From Jiangella sp. DSM 45060 (GTDB lineage Bacteria; Actinomycetota; Actinomycetes; Jiangellales; Jiangellaceae): DNA of 64,000 nt. Positions 8,238-17,404 of the stretch are shown here, in pieces. How positions within the stretch are numbered: position 1 is the stretch's first letter; every line of letters starts with the position of its first letter. The notes under the pieces were generated by a model. It searched no databases. It was not told the origin of the DNA and saw nothing but the letters and a program-made list of their open reading frames with translations. The position numbers were made by a program, and so were the translations under genes. The stretch is from positions 3,729,501 through 3,793,500 of the forward strand of contig NZ_LT629771.1 in assembly GCF_900105175.1 (NCBI RefSeq). The letters run 5' to 3'.

Positions 8238-10034
8238 ATGTGCGGTCTCACCGGAGAATTCAGGTTCGACAACCGCCCCGCCGACCTCGCCTCGGTCGGC
8301 CTCATGTGCGACGCCATGGTGGCCCGAGGGCCCGACGACTCCGGCGCCTACGCGCACGGGTCGCTGGCGCTGGGCCATCGCCGGCTGTCCATCATCGACC
8401 TCTCCCCACACGGCCACCAGCCGATGATCGACGCCGAGCTGGGCCTGGCCGTCGTCTTCAACGGCTGCGTCTACAACTACCGCGAGCTGCGCGACGAGCT
8501 GAGCGGGTACGGCTACCGGTTCTTCTCCACGTCCGACACCGAGGTCATCGGCAAGGCGTACCACCGCTGGGGCGAGGACTTCGTCGACCACCTCATCGGC
8601 ATGTTCGCGCTGGCGATCCACGAGCGCGACACCGGCCGGCTGGTGCTGGCCCGCGACCGCCTCGGCATCAAGCCGCTGTACCTCGCCGAGACGCCCGAGC
8701 GGCTGCGCTTCGCCAGCACGCTGCCGGCGCTGGTCCGGGCCGGCGGCGTCGACACCTCCATCGACCCGGTCGCGCTACACCACTACCTGTCCTGGCACGC
8801 CGTCGTCCCCGCACCGCACACGATCCTCGCCGGCGTCCGCAAGCTGCCGCCGGCCACCGTCCGCGTCGTCGAGCCCGACGGCGCCAGCCGCGAGCGGGTG
8901 TACTGGGACCCGTCCTTCACCCGCGACCCCGCGAAGGCCGGTTGGTCGGACACCGACTGGGAGGAGGCCGTCCTCGAGTCGCTGCGGGTGGCCGTGCGCC
9001 GCCGGCTGGTCGCCGACGTCCCGGTCGGCGTGCTGCTCTCCGGCGGCCTCGACTCCAGCCTGGTGGTCGGGCTGCTCGCGCAGGAGGGCCAGACCGGCCT
9101 CAACACGTTCAGCATCGGGTTCGACGCGGTCGGCGGCGAGGAGGGCGACGAGTTCAAGTACTCCGACGTCATCGCCCGCGAGTTCGCCACCGACCACCAC
9201 CGCATCCGCGTCGGCGCCGACCTGCTGCCGTCGCTGGGCGACGCGATCACCGCCATGAGCGAGCCGATGGTCAGCCACGACGCCGTCGCCTTCTACCTGC
9301 TCAGCAAGGAGGTCAGCCGGCACGTCAAGGTGGTGCAGTCCGGGCAGGGCGCCGACGAGGTGTTCGCCGGCTACCACTGGTACCCGCCGCTGGCCGGTGT
9401 CGGCCGCGCCGACGCCGTCGGCACCTACGCGAAGGCGTTCCTCGACCGCGACCACGCCGCCATGGCCGAGGTCGTCGCGCCCGCCTACCTCACCGACGGC
9501 GCCGTCAGCCTCGACTTCGTCCGCGAGCACTTCACCCGCGACGGCGCCGAGACCGCCGTCGACGCGGCGCTGCGGCTGGACACCCAGATCATGCTCACCG
9601 ACGACCCGGTGAAGCGGGTCGACAACATGACGATGGCGTGGGGGCTGGAGGCGCGGGTGCCGTTCCTCGACCACGAGCTGGTCGAGCTGGCCGCGCAGTG
9701 CCCGCCGGAGCTGAAGCTGGCGCAGGAGGGCAAGGGCGTGCTGAAGGAGGCCGCGCGCCGGGTCATCCCGCACGAGGTGATCGACCGGCCGAAGGGCTAC
9801 TTCCCGGTGCCGGCGCTGAAGTACCTGCAGGGCCCGTACCTCGAGCTCGTCGAGGACGCCCTGCACTCCGCCGCCGCCCGCGACCGCGGCCTGTTCCGGC
9901 CCGAGTACGTCGACCGGCTGCGGCAGGATCCGAACGCCGACCTCACTCCCCTGCGCGGGAACCGGCTGTGGCAGCTGGGCCTGCTCGAGCTGTGGCTGCA
10001 GACGCAGCTGCCCGGCGAGGGCGTGACCCGGTGA
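8238..10034 (+). CDS. asnO: N-acetylglutaminylglutamine amidotransferase (asparagine synthase-like)
   Basis: The 598-residue protein is a class II glutamine amidotransferase of the AsnB family. Cys2 (MCGLTGEF) is the glutaminase nucleophile. The ATP-pyrophosphatase loop LLSGGLDSS is near residue 267. Its pairing with the next gene identifies it as the enzyme that amidates N-acetylglutaminylglutamine to NAGGN, a compatible solute known from rhizobia and pseudomonads. It overlaps ngg by GTGA. The M42 hydrolase that usually makes the third member of this locus is at 22.8 kb, not adjacent. True asparagine synthetase is the less likely alternative. Confidence 0.88.
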   Translation: MCGLTGEFRFDNRPADLASVGLMCDAMVARGPDDSGAYAHGSLALGHRRLSIIDLSPHGHQPMIDAELGLAVVFNGCVYNYRELRDELSGYGYRFFSTSDTEVIGKAYHRWGEDFVDHLIGMFALAIHERDTGRLVLARDRLGIKPLYLAETPERLRFASTLPALVRAGGVDTSIDPVALHHYLSWHAVVPAPHTILAGVRKLPPATVRVVEPDGASRERVYWDPSFTRDPAKAGWSDTDWEEAVLESLRVAVRRRLVADVPVGVLLSGGLDSSLVVGLLAQEGQTGLNTFSIGFDAVGGEEGDEFKYSDVIAREFATDHHRIRVGADLLPSLGDAITAMSEPMVSHDAVAFYLLSKEVSRHVKVVQSGQGADEVFAGYHWYPPLAGVGRADAVGTYAKAFLDRDHAAMAEVVAPAYLTDGAVSLDFVREHFTRDGAETAVDAALRLDTQIMLTDDPVKRVDNMTMAWGLEARVPFLDHELVELAAQCPPELKLAQEGKGVLKEAARRVIPHEVIDRPKGYFPVPALKYLQGPYLELVEDALHSAAARDRGLFRPEYVDRLRQDPNADLTPLRGNRLWQLGLLELWLQTQLPGEGVTR

Positions 10035-11788
10035 CCGATCCCCGGCGAAGGGGCCAGCACTCGCTGTGGAGCACGCCGTGGAAGGAGGCGCCGGAACACC
10101 TCGTCCGGGACATGAAGCGCGACGTCCTGGTCGACCTCGCGTGGGGCCGGCTGGTGTTCGCGCAGACCTTCGAGGACCCTCGGCACGTCATCGACCTGCT
10201 CCGGGCCGAGGAGGAGGGCCGCCGCGACATCGCCATGTACGTCGCCGATCCGCACGTGCTGGTGTCGCACGCGCCCGGCGAGCTGTTCATCGACCCGTCG
10301 CTGACGTACCGGCTGGAGCTGCACCGCTACCGGCCGCGGCGCAACCCCGTCAGCGGCGTGTTCGTCCGCAAGATGAGCGAGCTGGCCGACGCCGACGAGA
10401 TCAACCGGCTGTACGCGGCCCGCGGCATGGTCACCGGCGACACCGCGCTCATGTGGGGCAACCAGCGCACGCCGACGTTCACCTACCTGGTGGCGCAGGA
10501 CGAGCGCACCGGCGCCGTCGTCGGCACCGTCACCGGCGTCGACCACGTCCGCGCCTTCGACGACCCCGACAACGGCGCCAGCCTGTGGAGCCTCGCCGTC
10601 GACCCGCAGAGCACCATCCCCGGCGTCGGGGAGGCGCTGGTGCGGGTGCTGGCCGAGCGGTACATCGGTCGCGGCCGCGACCACCTCGACCTCTCCGTCC
10701 TACATGACAACGACCCGGCGATCAGGCTGTACACGAAGCTCGGGTTCCAGCGGGTGCCGGTGTTCGCGGTGAAGCGGAAGAACCCGATCAACGAGCCGCT
10801 GTACGTGGCCGGGCCCGCGGAGACCGAGCTGAACCCGTACGCGAAGATCATCGCCGACGAGGCGCGGCGGCGCGGCATCCTGGTCGAGATCACCGACGCC
10901 GAGAGCGGCGAGCTGCGGCTGTCGCACGGCGGGCGGCGCATCGTCACCCGCGAGTCGCTGTCCGAGCTGACGACGGCGGTCGCGATGAGCCGCTGCGACG
11001 ACAAGCAGCTGACCCGGCGGATCTTCCAGCGGGCCGGGCTGTCGGTGCCGCGCGGCGTCAGCGCCTCCTCCGCCGAGGCCGACGCCGCGTTCCTCGCCGA
11101 GGTCGGCGAGGCGGTGGTCAAGCCGGTCCGCGGCGAGCAGGGCCGCGGCATCACCGTCGGGGTGACGTCCGCGGACGCGCTCGCCTCGGCGGTGTCGCTG
11201 GCCCAGACGTTCTGCCCCGACGTCCTCATCGAGGAGTGCGTCGACGGTGAGGACCTGCGCATCGTCGTCATCGGCCACGAGGTCGTCGCCGCCGCCGTCC
11301 GCCGCCCCGCGACGGTGTACGGCACCGGCCGGCACACCGTCGCCGACCTGATCGACGCGCACAGCCGGCGCCGCTCCGCCGCGACCGGCGGCGAGTCGCG
11401 GGTGCCGGTGGACGCCACGACGGTGGCGACGGTGGCCGCCTCGGGCTACGACCTGGGCGACGTGCTGCCCGAGGGGGTGGCGCTGCGGGTGCGGCGCACG
11501 GCCAACCTGCACACCGGTGGCACGATCCACGACGTGACGGCGTCGCTGCACCCGACGCTCGCGGCGGCCGCGGTGGCGGCCAGCGAGGCGATCGACATCC
11601 CGGTGACCGGGCTGGACATGATCGTGCCCAGCCCGGAGGGTGAGGAGTACGCGCTGATCGAGGCGAACGAGCGGCCCGGCCTGGCCAACCACGAGCCCCA
11701 ACCCACCGCCGCCCGCTTCGTCGACCTCCTCTTCCCCGCCACGCGAACGACGCCGAGGGCGTGGCAGCCGCCGTCGGCGCCGCAGTGA
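10031..11788 (+). CDS. ngg: N-acetylglutaminylglutamine synthetase (GNAT + ATP-grasp)
   Basis: This 585-residue bifunctional enzyme joins a GNAT acetyltransferase (about residues 115-270; SLAVDPQSTIPGVGEALVRVL is the acetyl-CoA loop) to a C-terminal ATP-grasp ligase (about 330-575; VKPVRGEQGRGITVGV and LIEANERPGLANHEPQP). It should acetylate and ligate glutamine units to N-acetylglutaminylglutamine, the substrate for AsnO. The GTG start at 10031 overlaps the asnO stop by four bases, so translation is coupled. Domain order matches the known family called trio acetyltransferase/synthetase. The downstream neighbour is convergent and unrelated. Confidence 0.88.
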   Translation: MTDPRRRGQHSLWSTPWKEAPEHLVRDMKRDVLVDLAWGRLVFAQTFEDPRHVIDLLRAEEEGRRDIAMYVADPHVLVSHAPGELFIDPSLTYRLELHRYRPRRNPVSGVFVRKMSELADADEINRLYAARGMVTGDTALMWGNQRTPTFTYLVAQDERTGAVVGTVTGVDHVRAFDDPDNGASLWSLAVDPQSTIPGVGEALVRVLAERYIGRGRDHLDLSVLHDNDPAIRLYTKLGFQRVPVFAVKRKNPINEPLYVAGPAETELNPYAKIIADEARRRGILVEITDAESGELRLSHGGRRIVTRESLSELTTAVAMSRCDDKQLTRRIFQRAGLSVPRGVSASSAEADAAFLAEVGEAVVKPVRGEQGRGITVGVTSADALASAVSLAQTFCPDVLIEECVDGEDLRIVVIGHEVVAAAVRRPATVYGTGRHTVADLIDAHSRRRSAATGGESRVPVDATTVATVAASGYDLGDVLPEGVALRVRRTANLHTGGTIHDVTASLHPTLAAAAVAASEAIDIPVTGLDMIVPSPEGEEYALIEANERPGLANHEPQPTAARFVDLLFPATRTTPRAWQPPSAPQ

Positions 11789-11797
11789 CTCGATCCG

Positions 11798-12217
11798 TCA
11801 GCCGGAGATCTCGTCCTTCCTAGGAACCGGCGCTTCGGTGACGGCCTCGGCGTGGTGGTGCACGATGCGCCAGCCGTCCGGCCCGCGGCGCATCACGTCG
11901 GTGACCCGGAAGGTGTCGTCGGGCCGGTCGCCGTGGTAGCGCGCACGCAGGATGTACCGGGCCACGGCCGTCCCAGCCCAGACATCGGCGACCAGCTCCT
12001 CCGGTCCCAGCTCGGCCAGGGTCGCGGTGCTCGGGCGCGCGGCACGGGAGTCGCGGAGGTCGTCCAGGTCGGCCAGACCGCGCAGTAGGCCCGCGGCGTC
12101 GGACTCCCAGATCGTGATGCCTGGGTCGAGGTGCGCGTCGAAGCGGCGACGATCGCCGATGGAGGCGTAGAGATCGGCCACGAACTCGCCGACCGTGGGG
12201 TCGTCATGACCGTCCAT
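11798..12217 (-). CDS. NTF2/SnoaL-like protein
   Basis: A 139-residue protein with the pattern of a single NTF2-like cone fold. The N-terminal helix (TVGEFVADLYASIGDRRRFDAHL) is followed by DPGITIWES, and the C-terminal strands read DTFRVTDVMRRGPDGWRIVHHHAEAV. Proteins like this are often small enzymes or ligand binders; no catalytic residue can be assigned. It is the last gene of the minus-strand operon and overlaps the DUF885 gene by 14 bases. A GTG two codons upstream (12223) could also start it. Confidence 0.75.
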   Translation of the reverse strand: MDGHDDPTVGEFVADLYASIGDRRRFDAHLDPGITIWESDAAGLLRGLADLDDLRDSRAARPSTATLAELGPEELVADVWAGTAVARYILRARYHGDRPDDTFRVTDVMRRGPDGWRIVHHHAEAVTEAPVPRKDEISG

Positions 12218-13874
12218 GCGCACCCCGCTCGGCCAGGATCTCGCGCAGCGGCCCCAGCCCGAGCGGGCCCAGCCGCAGCGCGTCCATGTGGAAACGCTTG
12301 AGATCGAAGGCCGCGCCGTCGCGCCGCTCGGCGTCGGCCCGGGCCTCACGCCACAGCCGGGCGCCGACGCGGAAGGCCAGCGCCTGCCCCGGCCAGCCGA
12401 GGTAGCGGTCCACCTCGAACCCAGCCGTTTGAGGATCGACGCCGGCCAGCCGGACCAGGACGTCGCGGCCCAGGTCCGGCGTCCACCGCGTCTCGTGCAC
12501 CAGGCCGTTGGCGGGCGGGATCGGCAACTGGAGGTGCAGGCCGAGGTCGATGACGATGCGGGCCGCCCGCCACAGCTGGCCGTAGATCATGCCCATCCGC
12601 TCGCCGGGGGTGCGCACCAGGCCGAACTCGTCAGCGAGCGTCTCGGAGTAGTGTGCCCAGCCCTCCGCATAGCCGTGGACGTGACACAGCGAGCGCTGCC
12701 ACGGGTGCAGACCGGGCAGCGTCATGGTGATCGCGTGCTGGAGGTGGTGCCCCGGCACGCCCTCGTGGTGCAGCGTGTTGACCTCGCGCCAGGTCTGCGC
12801 GCTCCGCACGCCGTCCGGCAGGGTCCACCACACCCGGCCGGGCCTCGTCAGGCCGGGATCCGGCGGGGTGTAGTACATGACGCCGGCGGCCGCGGGCGTC
12901 ACCCGGCACTCGACCGTCCGGGTGCGGGCCGGGACGTCGAACCACACCCCGTCGACGGCGGCCATGGTCTCGTCGGCGCGCTGCTGCAGCCAGCGTTCGA
13001 GCGCCTCGACGCCGTCGATCCGGCCGGAGGGATCGGCGTCGAGCCGCGCGACGGCGGCCGCGACCCCGTCGGGCGAGACCTCCGCCGCGACCCGGCCCAG
13101 CTCCTCGGTCAGGGCGGCGAGCTCCGCCCAGCCGTGGGCGTAGGTCTCCCGCAGATCGATCCGCGCGCCCAGGAACGCGGCCGAGGTGACCTGGTACAGC
13201 TCCTCGCCGACCGCGTCGCGCTCGCCGGCCCGGGGCAGCAGGTCGTCACGGAGGAACCCGGCGAACCACGTCGTCGCCTCGGCCGCCGCGAGGGCGGCCG
13301 CCTCCAGCTCCTGCCGCAGCGACGGCGGCACCTGCGCGCTCGCCACCAGCCCGGGGTAGAACCCGTCGGCGACCCAGCTCTCGCACTGCGCGGCCACGGC
13401 CAGCACCTGCCGCCCGGCCACGACGTGCCCGCGCCCGGCGGACCCGTCCAGCGTCGCCGCGTACTGCCGCAACGCGACCGGTACCCGGGCGAGGTCGGCG
13501 GCCACCGTGGTCCAGTCGTCCGCCGTCCGCGTCGGCAGGTTGTCGAAGACCTGCCGGACCAGGTGCACGGGCGTCGCCAGCGGTGCCAGCAACGCCGTCG
13601 TGAACCCGGCCTCGTGCAGCGCGATATCGCTGGCCAGCCGCTCGGCCAGGGCGGAACGCAGCACCTCGTCGGCCGGTGTGCCGGTGGTCGCCGCGTCCAA
13701 CCGGCCGGCCGCGCGCCGGGCGATGGCCAGCCGCTGGTCGTACGACTCCGGCGAGAGGTCCGGAATGGCCGTCACGTGGTCGCGGCCCAGCGCCTCGGCG
13801 GCCCGCGGCTCGACCTCGGCGAGCTCGCCGAGGTAGGCGTCGGCGACGGCGGTGACGGTCTCGTGATCGGTCAT
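12204..13874 (-). CDS. DUF885 family protein, probable zinc metallopeptidase
   Basis: The 556-residue, mostly helical protein carries HEGVPGHH near residues 366-373, the conserved metal-binding motif of DUF885, and GYAEGWAHYSE about 25 residues later, which supplies the third ligand. Members are thought to be M3/M32-like metallopeptidases; the specific substrate is unknown. There is no signal peptide, so it should act in the cytoplasm, fitting with cleavage of peptides brought in by the ABC transporter of the same operon. Its ATG overlaps the preceding stop as ATGA. Confidence 0.82.
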   Translation of the reverse strand: MTDHETVTAVADAYLGELAEVEPRAAEALGRDHVTAIPDLSPESYDQRLAIARRAAGRLDAATTGTPADEVLRSALAERLASDIALHEAGFTTALLAPLATPVHLVRQVFDNLPTRTADDWTTVAADLARVPVALRQYAATLDGSAGRGHVVAGRQVLAVAAQCESWVADGFYPGLVASAQVPPSLRQELEAAALAAAEATTWFAGFLRDDLLPRAGERDAVGEELYQVTSAAFLGARIDLRETYAHGWAELAALTEELGRVAAEVSPDGVAAAVARLDADPSGRIDGVEALERWLQQRADETMAAVDGVWFDVPARTRTVECRVTPAAAGVMYYTPPDPGLTRPGRVWWTLPDGVRSAQTWREVNTLHHEGVPGHHLQHAITMTLPGLHPWQRSLCHVHGYAEGWAHYSETLADEFGLVRTPGERMGMIYGQLWRAARIVIDLGLHLQLPIPPANGLVHETRWTPDLGRDVLVRLAGVDPQTAGFEVDRYLGWPGQALAFRVGARLWREARADAERRDGAAFDLKRFHMDALRLGPLGLGPLREILAERGAHGRS

Positions 13875-14860
13875 GACAACTCCCTCAGCGCCGGCAGCAC
13901 CGTCCGGCCCAGCAGTTCGACGCCGTGGACATCGCTCAGCCCGTGCGGGGTGCCGAACTCGACCCGGCTCGCCCCGGCCTCGAACAACGCCGCGGCCTGT
14001 TCGATCACGTCGCCGGGGGCGCCGGAGAAACAGAAGCGGTCCAGGACCTCGTCCGGGATCAGCCGGCCGGCGTCCTCGGCCCGGCCGGTCGCCAGCAGGC
14101 GGCCGAGCCGGGGCACCAGGTCCGGCGGCAGCTCGACCGTGGGGTCGAGGGCGGCGACCACCTCGAGGTACATGGCGGCTTCCGCCCGTGCCCGGGACCG
14201 GGCGACGGCGCGGTCCTCGTCGACGACGGTCACCGCGCCGGCCACGACGCCCACGCCGCTGTCGCCGAGCCACTTGGTCATCTGCCGCACCATGTCGGGG
14301 TTCGCCGAGCCACCCAGCTTGACCTCGTGGGCGACGGAGGCGGCCTCGCTCGCGCCCTTCGGGCCCCAGATGCCGAACATCGTCTCGACGTGCCGGCGGG
14401 CCGGACGGTACTGGAGGCGCATCCCGGGCTGCAGCGTGAACGTCTCGCCCTGGAAGCCGGAGTCGTCGCCCGCCAGCAGCCTGCTCACCACCTGCACGGT
14501 CTCGGAGAGCGCCCGGACCGGCCGGCTCCCGGTCACGCCGACGCGTTCCAGCCAGGCACCCCTGGTCAGTCCCAGGTAGGCCCGGCCCGCGGAGGCGAGG
14601 TCCAGCGTGGCCAGCTGCCCGGCGATCTCGACCGGGTGCTGGAGGAACGGGTTGAGGCAGGCCGGCCCGAGCCGGATGCGGCGGGTCACCCTCGCCATCT
14701 CGAGCAGGGCGAACTGCGGCGGCTGGAAGCCGAGGTCGCTGAAGACCGAGACACCGTCGAACCCCAGGTCCTCGGCCAGCACGGCCAGTCGCTGGTAGTC
14801 GGCCGCCGACTTGTCCGACTGCAGGCCCAGGGTGACCCGGCCACGTCCCTCCGGCGTCAC
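13871..14860 (-). CDS. LLM-class flavin-dependent oxidoreductase
   Basis: This 329-residue protein has the luciferase-like TIM-barrel pattern: an N-terminal LGLQSDKSAADYQRLAVLAE, then LGFDGVSVF, IRLGPACLNPFLQHP and LATLDLASAGRAYLGLTRG. The last two segments match the F420- or FMN-binding barrel of bacterial luciferases and methylene-H4MPT reductases. In actinomycetes coenzyme F420 is a frequent partner, but this is inference. It starts at GTG 14860 within a GTGA overlap. Its role in a peptide-uptake operon may be oxidation of an imported compound. Confidence 0.82.
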   Translation of the reverse strand: MTPEGRGRVTLGLQSDKSAADYQRLAVLAEDLGFDGVSVFSDLGFQPPQFALLEMARVTRRIRLGPACLNPFLQHPVEIAGQLATLDLASAGRAYLGLTRGAWLERVGVTGSRPVRALSETVQVVSRLLAGDDSGFQGETFTLQPGMRLQYRPARRHVETMFGIWGPKGASEAASVAHEVKLGGSANPDMVRQMTKWLGDSGVGVVAGAVTVVDEDRAVARSRARAEAAMYLEVVAALDPTVELPPDLVPRLGRLLATGRAEDAGRLIPDEVLDRFCFSGAPGDVIEQAAALFEAGASRVEFGTPHGLSDVHGVELLGRTVLPALRELS

Positions 14861-15192
14861 GTCAGCTCCCTCGCGTCGTAACCGCGCCGCCGGCCCCGCT
14901 CGATCCGCATGACGAGTCGTTCGTCCGGGTCCGGGCAGGCGACCTCGCTGTCGCGGGCCAGCCAGTCATGCGGGTCCAGGTCGCGCTGCTTGGCGGGCAG
15001 CAGCGGCAGCACGGCGCCCAGCGCGTAGAGGCAGAAGTGGCGGCCGGCCGGCAGGCTGACCTGGCTGCTGGAGGTGACGTCGAAGTAGTCGCCGGGACGC
15101 AGCCCGCAGACCGGACGCCCCTCGATCCGGTCGACCACCACCCGCAGGTCGCACAGCCCGAACGTCGAGCGGTCGTCGTCATCGCCGGTCAT
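14857..15192 (-). CDS. TIGR04076 family protein
   Basis: The 111-residue protein shows the family's core: LCDLRVVVDRIEG, then VCGLRPGDYFDV, SLPAGRHFCLYALGAVLPLLPAKQR, DPHDWLARDSEVACPDPD. Three conserved cysteines (VCGL, HFCLY, VACPDPD) stand out and could hold a metal, but the family has no established function. Members often lie beside amidohydrolases and transporters, as here. It is coupled at both ends by four-base overlaps. Confidence 0.82.
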   Translation of the reverse strand: MTGDDDDRSTFGLCDLRVVVDRIEGRPVCGLRPGDYFDVTSSSQVSLPAGRHFCLYALGAVLPLLPAKQRDLDPHDWLARDSEVACPDPDERLVMRIERGRRRGYDARELT

Positions 15193-16448
15193 GGCGTCGT
15201 CCTCGCGGTCAGCCCGCGGTCGTCGCGGTACACGATCCCGTCCTTCATCACCAGGTGCAGGGTCCGCAGCGCCGAGATGTCGCGACTCGGGTCGCGGTCG
15301 ACGACGATGAGGTCCGCCCGTTTGCCCGGCTCGAGGGTCCCGAGGTCGTCGAGGCGGCCGAGCCACTCGATGGGACGGACCGTCGCCGAGCGCAGCGCGT
15401 CGAGCGCCGGCATCCCGGCCTCGACCATGAACTCGAGCTCGCGCACGGTCGCCGTGGTGCCGTCGTACTCCGCGTGTGGCGGCATGTCGGTGCCCAGGGC
15501 GATCGGCACACCGTTCGCCAGCGCCAGCCGCAGGCTCTCCCAGTGCCGCGGCCCGGCGGACAGCGCACGGTCCATCAACCAGCGGGGCACCCCGCTGGCC
15601 TCGAAGAACTCCTTGCAGCGGCTGACGACGATGGTCGGCACGTACCAGACGCCGCGCTCGGCCATCAGCCGGGTGACGTGGTCGTCGAGCTCGTAACCGT
15701 GCTCCACGCAGTCCAGGCCGAGCTCGACGGCCCGCCGGATGGAGTCGGCCGGGCCGGCGTGCGCCGTGACCTTGCGGCCCCAGTCGTGCGCGACACCGAT
15801 GACGGCGGCCATCTCGTCGTCGGTGAGCTGTGGCGTGTCGATCGCCTCGTGCTCGCCGGCGATCCCGCCGGAGATGCACACCTTGATCAGGTCGGCGCCG
15901 GCCCGGATCTGCTGCCGCGTCGCCCGGCGGAACCCGTCGGCGCCGTCGGCCTCGACGGCGTCGGCGTCCCAGCCGTGCCCGCCGGTGCAGCACAGCGCCT
16001 GCCCGGCCGTGAAGATGCGCGGACCGTCGACGGCGCCGTTGTCGATGCCCTTGCGCAGGGCGAAGTCCGCGCCCCGGCTCTCGCCGACCAGCCGCACCGT
16101 CGTGACGCCGGCCAGCAGCGCGCGGCGGGCGGAGTCGGCCATCAGCAGGGTCAGCTCCGCCAGGTTCGCCCGCTGGACGGCCGAGCCGAGCTTGCCGGGC
16201 AGGCCGAGACTGAGGTGCACGTGCATGTTGGCCAGCCCGGGCAGCACGACACCACCGCCGAGATCGACGATCTCCGGTCCCGCCGGACCGGCCGAGCGGG
16301 CCTCGGCCAGGACGTCGTCCGGCGGGCCCACGGCCCTGATGCCGCCCCCGGCGTCGACCCAGACGGCGGCGTCGTCGCGGGGTGTGTCGGTGACGGCGTC
16401 GAAGACGGAGCAGTTGAGCAGCACCGTCTCTCGGGGTTCGGGGGTCAT
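15189..16448 (-). CDS. Amidohydrolase family protein (imidazolonepropionase/prolidase-like)
   Basis: The 419-residue metal-dependent hydrolase has the signature HVHLSLG (His76, His78), a likely carboxylated lysine in DLIKVCISGG, the histidine of TAHAG, the histidine of VEHGYEL and the aspartate of LGTDMPPHAEYDG. The C-terminal LGTLEPGKRADLIVVD is the small beta-sandwich shared by such enzymes. The gly-rich, lysine-centred active site resembles the Xaa-Pro/Xaa-Arg dipeptidase-like group within the superfamily. Inside this operon it may hydrolyse imported dipeptides or cyclic amides; substrate prediction is uncertain. Confidence 0.88.
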   Translation of the reverse strand: MTPEPRETVLLNCSVFDAVTDTPRDDAAVWVDAGGGIRAVGPPDDVLAEARSAGPAGPEIVDLGGGVVLPGLANMHVHLSLGLPGKLGSAVQRANLAELTLLMADSARRALLAGVTTVRLVGESRGADFALRKGIDNGAVDGPRIFTAGQALCCTGGHGWDADAVEADGADGFRRATRQQIRAGADLIKVCISGGIAGEHEAIDTPQLTDDEMAAVIGVAHDWGRKVTAHAGPADSIRRAVELGLDCVEHGYELDDHVTRLMAERGVWYVPTIVVSRCKEFFEASGVPRWLMDRALSAGPRHWESLRLALANGVPIALGTDMPPHAEYDGTTATVRELEFMVEAGMPALDALRSATVRPIEWLGRLDDLGTLEPGKRADLIVVDRDPSRDISALRTLHLVMKDGIVYRDDRGLTARTTP

Positions 16449-17404
16449 CGGGGCTCCTCGCGGATCGCGGCCGGTTCGCGGCCGGTTTCCAGCCAGCACA
16501 TCACCTGGCGGTCGCCGGCGGTCACGAGCGGTGGCTGGTCGGTGCAGACGTCCATGGCGTGCGGACAGCGCGGCCGGAACGAGCAGCCGCCGGGAACGTT
16601 CGCCGGATCGGGCACCTCACCGGCGAGCACGGCGGGCAGCCGGCCCGTCCTCGTGATCGTCGGCACGGCGTCGATCAGGGCGCGGGTGTACGGGTGGCGC
16701 GGCTCGGCCCAGAGCCGTTCGGTGGGCGCGGACTCGACGATGCGGCCCAGGTACATCACGGCGGTCCGGTCGGCGATCTGCCGGACCAGCGCGAGGTCGT
16801 GCGAGATGAACAGCATGCCCATGCCGAGCTCGCGCACCAGTCCCACCAGCAGGTTGACGACCTGGGCCTGCGAGGACGCGTCGAGTGCGGTCACCGGTTC
16901 GTCGGCGACGATCAGCTGCGGATCGGGGGCCAGTGCCCGGGCGATCGCCAGCCGCTGGCGCTGCCCGCCGGAGAACTGGTGCGCGTAGCGATCGGCGGCC
17001 GCCGCGTCCAGGCCGACCCGCTCCAGCAGCTCGGTGACCCGTTCCCGCCGGTCGGTGGCGCCCGGGCCGAGACCGTCCGCCAGCTGCTCACCCACCGTCC
17101 GGCGCGGGTTGAGCGACGCGTACGGGTTCTGGAACAGGATCTGCAGCCGCACCTGCGCCGGGTCGCGACGGCGCCAGCCCACCGGAGCGACCGGCCGGCC
17201 CTGGAACTCGACACTGCCGCCGGTGGGCGCGGCCAGCCCGACGGCCACCCGGGCGAGCGACGACTTCCCGCACCCGGACTCCCCCACCAGGCCGACGATC
17301 TCCCCGGCGGCGACGTCGAGGCTCACACCGCGGACCGCCCGCACCGTCGCGCGGCCGCGCTGGTGGTAGTCGACGACGACGTCGCGCAGGTCCAGGACGC
17401 TCAT
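16445..17404 (-). CDS. Oligopeptide/dipeptide ABC transporter ATPase (DppF/OppF type)
   Basis: The 319-residue ATPase carries Walker A GESGCGKSS, signature FSGGQRQRLAIARAL, Walker B LIVADEPVTALD and the switch histidine in FISHDL. Its C-terminus GGCSFRPRCPHAMDVC is the cysteine-rich tail, probably a Fe-S site, typical of the OppD/DppD/OppF group. It forms a heterodimer with the next gene product below the two permeases. The ATG at 17404 overlaps the preceding stop (ATGA). Confidence 0.93.
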   Translation of the reverse strand: MSVLDLRDVVVDYHQRGRATVRAVRGVSLDVAAGEIVGLVGESGCGKSSLARVAVGLAAPTGGSVEFQGRPVAPVGWRRRDPAQVRLQILFQNPYASLNPRRTVGEQLADGLGPGATDRRERVTELLERVGLDAAAADRYAHQFSGGQRQRLAIARALAPDPQLIVADEPVTALDASSQAQVVNLLVGLVRELGMGMLFISHDLALVRQIADRTAVMYLGRIVESAPTERLWAEPRHPYTRALIDAVPTITRTGRLPAVLAGEVPDPANVPGGCSFRPRCPHAMDVCTDQPPLVTAGDRQVMCWLETGREPAAIREEPR